Assembly: GCA_018105865.1 (NCBI GenBank)
Contig: CM030856.1
Span: 6,079,220 to 6,143,219, forward strand
DNA length: 64,000 nucleotides
Direction: 5' to 3'
Source: Metaphire vulgaris
Lineage: Eukaryota > Annelida > Clitellata > Crassiclitellata > Megascolecidae
Both the position numbers and the translations under genes were made by a program. The notes under the pieces are model-generated. The model did no database searches, had not been told where the DNA came from, and worked only from the letters and a program-made list of their open reading frames with translations. Within the stretch, counting starts at the first letter, position 1. Each line of letters begins with the position of its first letter. Shown here in pieces: positions 10,518-18,704 of this stretch.

Positions 10518-13500
10518 AGTTATCGATTTCTAACGAATTTGTAGAGTCGTTCGTTTTTGATCACCAGAATGCGACATAGGCCTATCGTATTTCGACCGTA
10601 CGTGCCTTTTTCTGCATATTCTCGAATGGGCTGTCCATTAATACGGTTACAAAATAGCGAGAGGGGTCTGGAAAGGAAAAGTCTGACAGTTTTTGACAGG
10701 AGGGATCAAGAGAAGTTGACGTCAACAATTTCAATCAAAAGAGACTAGGAATCAAAAGAGACTAGGAAATTTCATGGAATACTATTTATTACAACTAAGA
10801 AAAAGCTGACAAGCATAAAAAGTAATGATTTTGACACGATGAACAAAAAGGGGGTGAGACCATCACCGCACAAAAACAATAACCTTCTAAACTGTTTAGG
10901 GGGGACCCGTCACTGATCTTAGAGGGGATCAAAAGTTGTCGACATAATTATAGGAGTTACTGAAAGTTGACAGTTGTTCACGAGGGGAGAAGGGGTAAAA
11001 AATTGCTCAAAAATTGTTGACATAATTAATGGACAGTCCCTTAGGCCTACATGATATGCGTGCGGTCACTTTGTTATTTCTTCCACAACAGCATATGCAT
11101 ATCGAGCTACGATAAAATATGCTGACGTGATCGAAAATGTTGTAGCGCAAAAGGCCAGCGAAACACTTCTGGACGAACTTTCTCTGGAACGAGAGAATCG
11201 CTGTATGCGCCCCCGCTGTCGCGCTCGGACTGAAAAGAAGGGCTCTTTCTCCGGTAAGAACTAAGATTCAAGGCCAGGGAAGGCTTGTGAATTTAGTGCG
11301 ACCGACAAGGCGTTTCCTCGCTCTCATAAAATACACCAATGCATTGTATTGACCAGGGGCGTAGCGACGGGGGGTATATCGGTATATATACACTCCCCTA
11401 AATCAGTCTACCTTAAAGTTTTTATGTGATTTATATGTGGTTATATATGGTTATATGTACGAGGGGCACTCAATAAGTTATCTACCTGACATATAAACAA
11501 TTGTGCTAAGACTGAAGTGATGCCTGTTTTAGGTTGATTTATCTGTCTGTGTGTTCTAGGAACAATTTCAACCAGCGCGGTCATCAGCTAGGTGTCGGCG
11601 TAGCCGTTGTTGAAAGAAGAGGGGGTGAGACAGCGACCAACAGGTCATTGTCACCTCCAAAACGTTGTCCTCGAAGGTGCTTCTTCAAGTTTCTGAACAG
11701 AAAATAGTTGCATTGTGCCAGTTCTGGACTGTATGGCAGGTAGTTGAATTCCTGGAATCCGCATTCCCTCAGAGCGTCCATGGCTTTCTTTGACTTGTGA
11801 ACTGGTGCATCGTCATGCAGCAGCATCACACCATGGCTCAACTTGCTTCGTCGTTTTTCCTTGATGGCATCCTTCAGCGTGGCAAGTTGAGTTGCATAGA
11901 CTTCACCAGTGATTGTGGTCTTATGTGACATGTAATCGATCAGCAGTATCCCTTCACAGTCCCAGAACACTGTGGCCATCAGCTTTCCTGCAGACGGCTG
12001 GGTCGGAACTTCTTGGGTGGTGGTGAAGTCTTGCGTTTCCAGTGCATGGACTCCTGTATAGTTTCAGGATCACAGTGGTGGACCCACAGTTCGTTGCCTG
12101 TAACTATTTGAGGGGTAAATATTTCCTTGTCAGCTTGCCAAAGACCCAAATTTTCCTTTGAACATTCAACTCGTCTTTCTTTTTGAAGAGGTGAAAGCAT
12201 TCTGTCACCCATCGACTGCTGACATTGGACATCATGATATATGATCGTGCAGTATTTGATGACAGAACCTTCTGAGACACCCAGTTCACCAGCAATCTGT
12301 GACACCTTAATTCGCCTGTCCTGCATCACCAGGTCCTCCACTTTCTGGCAAACTTCTGGGGTGGAGGCATCAGCAGGCATCGCTGTACGGGGGTCGTCTT
12401 CAAGGGACTGTCTGCCCCACTTGAACTGTTTTCACCAGAATTTGACTTGATATTCTGAAGGTACTGAGTCCCCATAGACAGCCAACAGGCATTTGTTTAT
12501 AACCTTCGGACCATTACCGTCCTTCAAGAGAAACTTCATGACCGATCTGTGCTCCAACTGCTGTAAATCCATGATTCTGGCACCCTCTCCTTCTTTAAAC
12601 AACGGCTACGCCAACACCTGATGTTGATTACTGGTTGAAATTATTCCTACAACACACAGACCGATATATCAACCTAAAACAGGCGTCACTTCAGTCTTAG
12701 CACAATTGTTTATATGTCAGGTAGATAACTTATTGAGTGCCACTCGTAGTTTATATGGTTTATAGTTAAGGTTTGTACCCCCTCCGAAATATTTATACCC
12801 TCTCAAATCAAATTCATGGCTACTCCCCTGGTATTGACATGGGGTCCGGGCCGTCCGGCAGGAATTGTTCCATGCAGGGGATGCACCATTTTAACATTTT
12901 GTTTAACTGGAAGCAAAGCAATTGGATATAGTCCATGTTCTGCACAAAATATCAGAAAACCAAAGTAACGTCATCGTTCATGAACCCACCAAGACTACAC
13001 AACATATTTACGTACAGTATGTCGGCCTGTTTTAGGACTTATTACCCCCAAAATTTTGTATAGGCTTCTAATTTTCAGGGGATGCACTTGCACTCACTTC
13101 CGACGCTCATATGTCTTGATATGCTGTATATAATTGCACCATCTACACCCTATAAGTGCTATATACGTGAAGTATTTTGCTCTATGCGTCCGCGCAGTTA
13201 TGAACGTATAGTTATGTTGTTCTGCCATTGTGTTTCCTCGTTCCTTAAATCATGGAGCAGTGGCGGCTCCAGGATTTGGCAAGTGGAGGGGGCGTTGGGG
13301 TGGCAACTTCTAATCATGGGGGACCAACCATTTAATTGTTGTTAGGTATGTAGTATTAAGTATAGGGTGCCAATAGGGGGCCACTGGGGGTCCGGTCACT
13401 CAATAGGGGGAGGCACGGGGGCTCCGGGCCCCCCTGTGGAGCCGCCACTGTCATAGAGAAATTGAGAATTTACCCGAAAATAATACTGTAAATAGTCGTG

Positions 13501-14935
13501 CGGCTACCCGTGCCATGATGATGACGACGATGATGATGATGATGATGACGATGATGATGATGATGATGATAATGATGATGATGATGATGATGATGATAAT
13601 GATGATGATGATGATGACGATGATGATGACGATGATGATGATGACGGATGTCACAATAAACACTAAGATATAAGGACAATTCTAATGCGCAGATGACTCC
13701 GGTGATGCACAGTGGCGCAACAGACCACCCCACGACGAAGACGACGCCAGGAATCCCCAGTGGCAAAACAACCTTCACTACTCACTTGACATCGACAGTG
13801 AACCGCCATACGACCCGGACGACGAAAATAGCGCTCAGTTTCGCAACCGTCCCATTCTCAAACATGACACCAATAATGCTCAGTGGCACGACGACAGTCC
13901 ATCGCACGGCGCCGATGACACCGATAGTGCTCAGGTGCAGAGACATTACCACCCTGTTGGCGAAGAAGTTCTAGACGCTCACATGAAGAGAAGCCAAGAT
14001 GACGGTAAGTCAAACTCAGCACAAATCATACTAACACGAACACGTAACCTACAATAAATTATTGTTATTGTCAAACAAACTTTCAATAGGTTGCATTGGC
14101 GTAGCCACGGGGCTACGGTGGGTGCGGGGGCCCCGTTGCCCCCCTATTCGAACCGAGACCGGTCGTGAGATTTGTCCAAAAACGATGAGTAGCCTATAGT
14201 TGGGGGGAGGTTAAGGGGTAGTAATAAATCTGAGAAAATGTACAACGATCGTCAAGCGTTAAGCCTTTTGTCCGGAAACCGTCGAAGTGCCCCCTATTCT
14301 GAAATCCTGACTACGCCACTGATGATACGTTATCACGCATTGTTTAAACGTCATGAGCATAATAGAGAGGATAGGCCAACAGCAAGAATCAAGATGGAAA
14401 TATCGCTTTTAACGATCCCGAAAAGTGACTGTGTCCACCGCCACGACGCTTTGGCAATGCATAGTGGGAGCGGAAGATGGCACAGTGGGTTGCGCGCTGG
14501 AGCGGTATAGGTTCAAGCCCCGTTAGCGCCCCTAGTGGCTTTCACACGCAGACATTAATGCCTCCTAAGCCACTTTAAATCATGCGAATTTTTAAGATCA
14601 TACAGTAGATTTTGATATTTCTATTTTAATTCTTGCTGTGAGATAATCCACCAATAGTAGGCCCTGCGACGAAATTGCAGACGAAAGGGTTATGGACAAT
14701 TGGGACAGTTTGGACGAGGTGGGAGTGACAGTTGAAACAGTAAACGAATTCAAAGGCTGTCTCGGAAAACTAGATTATTGAATGTGGAGAGTTAGGCCTA
14801 CTATTTTTTTTCTATTCAAAGAGCACCTTTGGTTTTTCTATGCTTGCGTCTACATTTCTAGAAGTTTCTGCAGACAAAATTCTTAACTTGCTGCTGAAAT
14901 CGAAAAAAGAAAAAGACCAGAAAGACATTGAATAG
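6809..14935 (+). CDS. Unrecognised secreted Asp-rich repeat protein (4-5 exons)
   Basis: I do not recognise this protein. Exons: 6809-6926, 11092-11253, 13693-14004, then 14681-14781 (TGA; 230 aa total). Alternatively, the last exon splices at 14718 to 14822-14935 (TAG; 247 aa). The first three introns all interrupt in phase 1 and the reading frame is continuous. Exon 1 encodes a signal peptide (Arg-containing start, hydrophobic residues 8-22, ISAANEA) and a dibasic RR at 34-35. Exon 2 has CMRPRC (C77, C82) and KK at 88-89. Exon 3 (residues 94-197) is acidic and carries about five imperfect repeats of DDx(3)AQ[W/F]xN, as in AQWRNRPP, PQWQNN, AQFRNRP, AQWHDD and AQVQRH, followed by KR at 192-193. 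The donor of exon 1 (GTCGGT) is weak; the donors of exons 2 and 3 (GTAAGA, GTAAGT) are strong. Introns are packed with transposons. It could be a prohormone-like precursor or a matrix/mucus protein; this is not resolved. Confidence 0.6.
7343..7518 (-). mobile_element. hAT-type MITE (family A)
   Basis: CAGTGGCGGCTCCACATGGGG...AAATCCTGGAGCCGCCACTG, in reverse orientation. No convincing TSD at this copy. Confidence 0.8.
7824..7996 (-). mobile_element. hAT-type MITE (family F, CAGGGATATTT ends)
   Basis: Inverted ends CAGGGATATTT / AAATATCCCTG, perfect 8-bp TSD GACAGAAT on both sides (7816-7823, 7997-8004), 173 bp. Intronic to the gene starting at 6809. Confidence 0.92.
8775..9274 (-). pseudogene. 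Decayed transposase-like ORF fragments
   Basis: Two overlapping frames together look like one broken ORF. The upstream piece is acidic (EEEDSDNQCCSSSG). The downstream piece ends in a His/Cys-containing block, PYYPCHAQDVERHIKDVS, that resembles the C-terminal block of transposon-encoded proteins seen in many invertebrates. The region lies inside the TA-flanked element at 8130-10472, which supports transposon origin. There is a frame change near 9040-9060, so it cannot make a full protein. Confidence 0.5.
9664..10015. mobile_element. hAT-type MITE (CAGTGGTTCTCAA ends), nested
   Basis: CAGTGGTTCTCAATCC...GGGTCAAGAACCACTG with TSD TTCTAGAG / TTCTAAAG (7/8). This end sequence is a classic hAT terminus. 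Confidence 0.85.
10628..11040. mobile_element. PIF/Harbinger-like MITE (family D)
   Basis: GGGCTGTCCATTAATACGG...CATAATTAATGGACAGTCCC. Same internal sequence as 4409-4816 and 49911-50312 (TTGACAGTTGTTGACA-type repeats). Confidence 0.8.
11460..12746 (-). mobile_element. mariner-family transposon, 1.29 kb, long inverted repeats
   Basis: Ends CGAGGGGCACTCAATAAGTT / AACTTATTGAGTGCCACTCG flanked by TA on both sides. The inverted repeat continues well beyond 80 bp (the TAAAACAGGCATCACTTCAG and GGTTGAAATT blocks pair too). The transposase remnant is on the - strand. Confidence 0.93.
11584..12572 (-). pseudogene. Dead mariner transposase
   Basis: Starts at ATG 12572-12570 (MDLQQLEHRSVMKFLL) and covers the DNA-binding half (VSQIAGELGVSEGS) and catalytic half (ATVFWDCEGILLIDYM, LLHDDAPVHKSKKAM, LPYSPELAQCNYFLF). 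It is interrupted by a stop after EYQVKFW and a frame change near 11980-12000. The third residue of the DDD triad, normally Asp in SPDLAPCDY, is Asn here (AQCNY). It is therefore inactive on three counts. Confidence 0.92.
13258..13450 (+). mobile_element. hAT-type MITE (family A)
   Basis: CAGTGGCGGCTCCAGG...GGAGCCGCCACTG with TSD TCATGGAG / TCATAGAG (7/8). Confidence 0.9.
13514..13650. repeat. (ATG)n microsatellite
   Basis: About 135 bp of ATG/ACG triplets ending 40 bp upstream of the exon at 13693; poly-Ile/His frames are artefacts. Confidence 0.95.
14094..14322. mobile_element. hAT-type MITE (TGGCGTAGCCA ends)
   Basis: Left end CATTGGCGTAGCCACGG, right end CTGACTACGCCACTG. No clear TSD. 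Confidence 0.6.
14472..14587 (+). mobile_element. tRNA-like SINE
   Basis: Matches 17889-18016 (reverse). The head resembles a tRNA promoter: box A-like GGCACAGTGGGTT and box B-like GGTTCAAGCCCCG, followed by a tail shared with the 300-500 and 2045-2080 repeats. Confidence 0.65.
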
Positions 14936-15003
14936 GTGAGCGTCTTTCTTGCCTGATACGATAACAAAACAGCGTAACTACTTAGGGACCGTCCACAAAT
15001 GGC

Positions 15004-15055
<52 letters not shown>
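15004..15055. repeat. (TA)n microsatellite
   Basis: Pure TA dinucleotide run. Confidence 0.95.
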
Positions 15056-15057
<2 letters not shown>

Positions 15058-15557
15058 GGTTAGACTTTCATAGAACAATAATTCCAGACCATATTAAATT
15101 CACTCTCTTCTGTGTGATGAGCTGACCGTACCGTCATCTTTAGATCAAGACTTGGAAATATTTATTTTAAATAAGTTTCTATAATCTTCATTTACCATCA
15201 CCATGCAGCAACATCGGATTGATCGCTTGGGGATCTCAGTGTTTCATCCAGACTCCTGGGCTCCGGGGGGAAGGGGGGAGGAGGGAACTGACAAGGCTGG
15301 GGACAGTCAGCTAGAGGGCTGCTGTTAGTTGATGTAGTAGGCCTATGCCACAATTTTCGGGAGAGAATTTGAAATTTCCGGGGGGAAGGGCAACGGCCTA
15401 GATTAGACCCAGCTTGAGATTCGATCCACGATCTCCTGCAGACATCATTCTGACCAATGACTGAAACTTCAAGCGACCATCGACTGATGCACAATGCATT
15501 AGTATAACGGCGCTATAGAAGCTATTTATTTGATTTTAATTGGAGTCTTGCGAGGTA

Positions 15558-15728
15558 CCATAGGCGAATTTTATTAAAGGCTAGGGTAGGCTTAAGCCTA
15601 CCCAACTAATCCCACCAAAACAAAACAAAAATTGTTTTTCCATCAACACCAGGTCTGTCGCGCCCTGGATGGCACCCCAGACCACCATGCTAGCCTACCC
15701 AAATATTAAACTCTAAATCCGCCTATGC
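15558..15728. mobile_element. Possible MITE (CATAGGCGAATTT ends)
   Basis: Left CATAGGCGAATTTTA and right TAAATCCGCCTATG are near-inverted; an internal TAGGCTTAAGCCTA palindrome is present. No TSD identified. Confidence 0.45.
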
Positions 15729-15783
15729 GATGTACTTTTTAGACAAAACATAGGCCTAGGCCTATTCCTAAATAATTTTTCAG

Positions 15784-15930
15784 AAAGTATGTTCCGATGC
15801 TTTGCAGTTTTTGCCGACTCCTTTGGCTCAACCGCTCAAGACAACGAATAGTTCGATGACTACTTTAATGAGCCGAAGACTAAACAACGGCAGGAATTAT
15901 AAGATTCAAGAATTAATAAATAAAAGAAAG
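15784..15930 (+). other. Candidate 3'-terminal exon with poly(A) signals
   Basis: The acceptor AATAATTTTTCAG|AAAG is strong. It is followed after about 130 bp by AATAAATAAA (15915-15924) and another AATAAA shortly after. Read in phase 1 it gives a short tail (ESMFRCFAVFADSFGSTAQD, stop at 15849), compatible with the phase-1 end of the exon at 14004. In phase 0 it stays open to about 15948. It may be a 3' UTR or alternative last exon of the secreted-protein gene. Confidence 0.35.
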
Positions 15931-16136
15931 ATTCTCATTTTCTGTCTTTAATAAAATAAATATATTGCAAAATCAGACTGATATATTTTTGATTTTTTCA
16001 TTTTAATTATCAGCTAACGTCTTGTTGCTTGAATTACAGCTTCAAAACTTCATTAGAGTATTTGAACAAGACAAAATATTTGTCCTATAGGCCTATTATT
16101 ACGTAGTTCAACGCAGAACAAACCTTTATAGCCAAT

Positions 16137-16422
16137 CAGTGGCGTAGCCATCAGGATTTCCGGAAGGAGGGGATTGGTTTTGACCGTGACCAACTTGGAA
16201 AAAAACTTGACAAGCAAAATTGTCATCGTCTTTCCTTCTTCAATTAAAAAAATTTCGTCTCCTCTTACACCGTGTTACATTCTATAGCCATGTAGCCAGT
16301 AGCCAAGGGAGGTTGACCCCCAAAATCGCGTCTCAAAATGAAAAATGCATAGAAACTCATTAAAATATTTTTTCTCGGCTGCTAAGGGGGTTTAACCACA
16401 ACCCCCGTTGGCTACGCCACTG
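16137..16422. mobile_element. hAT-type MITE (CAGTGGCGTAGCCA ends)
   Basis: CAGTGGCGTAGCC...GGCTACGCCACTG with a perfect 8-bp TSD, TAGCCAAT. Confidence 0.92.
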
Positions 16423-16622
16423 TAGCCAATGAATCAATCGGCTTCTTTTAATGCACCGTCATTATTATGCATAGGCATCAGCCGAAGGCTCACCTAGTGA
16501 CCCTGTGACCCTGTGCACAAGTGACCCTGGGCGGTCCGACCGGTGCAATTGCACCGATTTGCTCCAATGTAGCTACGCCACTGTTTAACTTTGCCATTGA
16601 TACTCGATAGGCGCCACTGGAG

Positions 16623-16904
16623 CAGTGCTATTTCTAGGCTTTTGAATTGGGGGGGGGGGGATCTGGGGGTGTCGGAAATGTTAAGTCTCTACCCAAAAAG
16701 GCTGACAAGCAAAGAAAGGTAATCCGACAATAAAACTTGGGGTGTCCTTCTCCATTGGGGAAGGGGGTGTTCTGACTTCTGACCTAATTAATATGCATTT
16801 TTTATACATACCAATGTCGCATTACCATTTTTTTGGGAGAGGGTGTCGACTTCAAATTGGGGTTGGGAGGTTGGGGGGTGTTAGGGGGTGTAAAAATATC
16901 CCTG
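16623..16904 (+). mobile_element. hAT-type MITE (family F)
   Basis: CAGTGCTATTTCTAGG...GGTGTAAAAATATCCCTG with TSD CACTGGAG / CTCTGGAG (7/8). Confidence 0.85.
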
Positions 16905-17021
16905 CTCTGGAGTCTGAACCATGCTTTTGCACCCTCTATAGGGTCCGAATTATGAGTGGAGCAGTGGGAATCTCCGACTAAATATAAAGGCTCTATATCT
17001 GACGGTTGAACAATTTGCCGT

Positions 17022-17023
<2 letters not shown>

Positions 17024-17078
<55 letters not shown>
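17024..17078. repeat. (TA)n microsatellite
   Basis: Pure TA dinucleotide run. Confidence 0.95.
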
Positions 17079-17080
<2 letters not shown>

Positions 17081-17128
17081 ATTTTTCAAGGCGCGTAACA
17101 AAGCAAAATATTTAAAAAATCCTGCAAA

Positions 17129-17535
17129 CAGGCCCGCCGGAACGAATTTTCATCAAGGGGTGCAGATTTTATCCAGATATAAAAGCAGTAGCATCATTTC
17201 ACGCGTTTCTTTTGGGGCAAGATAATTGTTTGCAAATTTTTGGCAAATTTTGGCAAATTTATGGCCAATTTTAGCAAATTTTGGCTAATTTTAGCAAATT
17301 TTTGGCGATTTTTTGCACATTTTTTGGCAAATGTTGGCAATTTTGGACCAATTTTAGCAAGTTTTGGCAATTTTTGGGCCTGTTTTAGCAAATTTTGGCA
17401 ATTTTTTGACGAATTTTAGCTGAAAGGGGTGCAGAGGGGGTGCAGCCCATCTTCTTTCCAGGGGGTGCACTGCACCCTCTACATTTTTCCAGGGGGTGCA
17501 GCTGCACCCCTGCACCCCCACTTGCGGCGGGCCTG
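17129..17535. mobile_element. hAT-type MITE carrying a degenerate TTGGCAAATTTT array
   Basis: Ends CAGGCCCGCCGG / GGCGGGCCTG and a perfect 8-bp TSD, CCTGCAAA (17121-17128, 17536-17543). Inside, 17217-17420 is a drifting tandem array of roughly 12-15 bp units (TTGGCAAATTTT variants). The Lys/Leu-rich frame on the - strand is just this array. Confidence 0.9.
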
Positions 17536-17888
17536 CCTGCAAAATATTAAAGAGATACTTTTGAAGAAATTTCAGCATCTATTTCTCTCTGTTTTGTTTG
17601 GCAAAGTACGAATAATTAGGCTAAGTCTGCCTAATATGTTTGACATAATTATTTGTAGGCCTATTCAGATTGAACCAGAGCTTTTGTTTTGTCATTTATT
17701 CAATTAAGACTCAAAAGATTCTTTTCAAATATCGTTCACCAGATGGACTAATGCATTTGCGGATATTAGGCTATATATTACATGTTATGTTTATAGGTTC
17801 GCGGCACTTTACAAAACCGCGGAAGTGAGCCGCGGTTCCAAAATATTTGGGAAACCCTTAATTGCTTAAACTTAACTTACATGCAGCA

Positions 17889-18016
17889 TGATTTAAAGTG
17901 GCTTAGAAGGCATTACTGCCTGTGTGAAAACCACTATATAGGGGCACTAACGGGGCTTGAATCCGCTCCGTCAACCTGACGCTCCAGCACGTAACCCACT
18001 CTGCCATCTTCTGCCC
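17889..18016 (-). mobile_element. tRNA-like SINE
   Basis: Reverse-strand relative of 14472-14587: GATGGCAGAGTGGGTTACGT (box A-like) and GGATTCAAGCCCCG (box B-like). Confidence 0.65.
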
Positions 18017-18031
18017 CACCCTTCCACCCTG

Positions 18032-18613
18032 CAGTGACGGCTCCAAGATTTGGCAAGTGGGGGGCCGTTGGCAGGGTTATTTTTAGGATTGTGAATTTGG
18101 GAGGGGTGTCGGGAAAATCTGGGGTGTGTGGTTAATTTCTAGGATTGTAGGATTGTGAATTTATGGGGGTGTCGGGAAAATCCGGGGGTGTCGGAGTTTG
18201 GAAGTCATTTCCGAAAAAATCTGACAAACAAAAAACCTTATCCACTCTCAAAAAACCCTGACAAGCAAAACAAGGTCATCCGAGGATAAAGCTAGGTTGT
18301 GCATGAGGGTGTCCTTTTCCATTGGGAGGGGTGTCCAAGCCTAATTAATATGCATTTTGTATACATACCATCGGCACTTTACCAGATTGCTTTGGGGGGT
18401 GTCGACCTTAAATTGGGGGTGTTAATTGGGGTGTTGGGAGGTGTTAGGGGTGTAAAAACCCTGGCCGTTGTTGTAGCAACTTCTATATAAGCATGGGGGC
18501 CAACCATTTGTTGATAGCTATGCAGTAGTAAGTATAGGGTCCCAACAGGGGTGACTGGGGCAGACATTCAATAGGGGCACGGGGCACCCGGGCCCCATGT
18601 GGAACCGCCGCTG
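18032..18613 (+). mobile_element. Nested hAT-type MITEs: family F inside family A
   Basis: Outer family A copy (CAGTGACGGCTCCAAG...GGAACCGCCGCTG) has a weak TSD. It is interrupted by a family F copy at 18072-18463 with TSD GCCGTTGG / GCCGTTGT (7/8). The inner copy has an internal duplication of its first 55 bp. Confidence 0.85.
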
Positions 18614-18693
18614 AAGCCCTGTTCTATGGAGTGTGGCCACCGGCCAGTGGTGGCAGTTGCCGCTGTTGTCGCCAGGTGGCGTGCTGTGCTTTC

Positions 18694-18704
18694 AAGATGG
18701 CGGC
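18694..18704 (+). promoter_or_regulatory. YY1-type element AAGATGGCGGC at the presumed TSS region
   Basis: TCAAGATGGCGGCC matches the YY1 consensus often found just downstream of transcription starts of housekeeping and mitochondrial genes. It lies about 140 bp upstream of the first 5' splice site (18837|GTAAGT) of the PGC-1-like gene. The ATG inside it opens only an 8-codon upstream ORF. Confidence 0.6.

Larger units (their letters stand above)
11354..12830 (+). mobile_element. hAT-type MITE (family C) split by a mariner
   Basis: Outer ends CAGGGGCGTAGCGACGGGGG and TACTCCCCTG with a perfect 8-bp TSD, GTATTGAC (11346-11353, 12831-12838). Family C sequence is interrupted at 11460-12746 by a mariner, giving the order MITE first, mariner second. 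Confidence 0.88.

Noticed and set aside
13451..13778. Poly-Ile and His-rich frames
   Set aside because: (ATG)n microsatellite. The frame reported on the + strand at 13693-13974 is also not the coding frame of the real exon there.
17194..17578. Lys/Leu-rich frame (KFAKISQNLLKLA) as an amphipathic peptide gene
   Set aside because: It is the TTGGCAAATTTT array inside a MITE with intact TSD.
14472..18016. True tRNA genes
   Set aside because: Box A/B-like sequences are present but no full cloverleaf, and copies carry a shared non-tRNA tail, as in SINEs.
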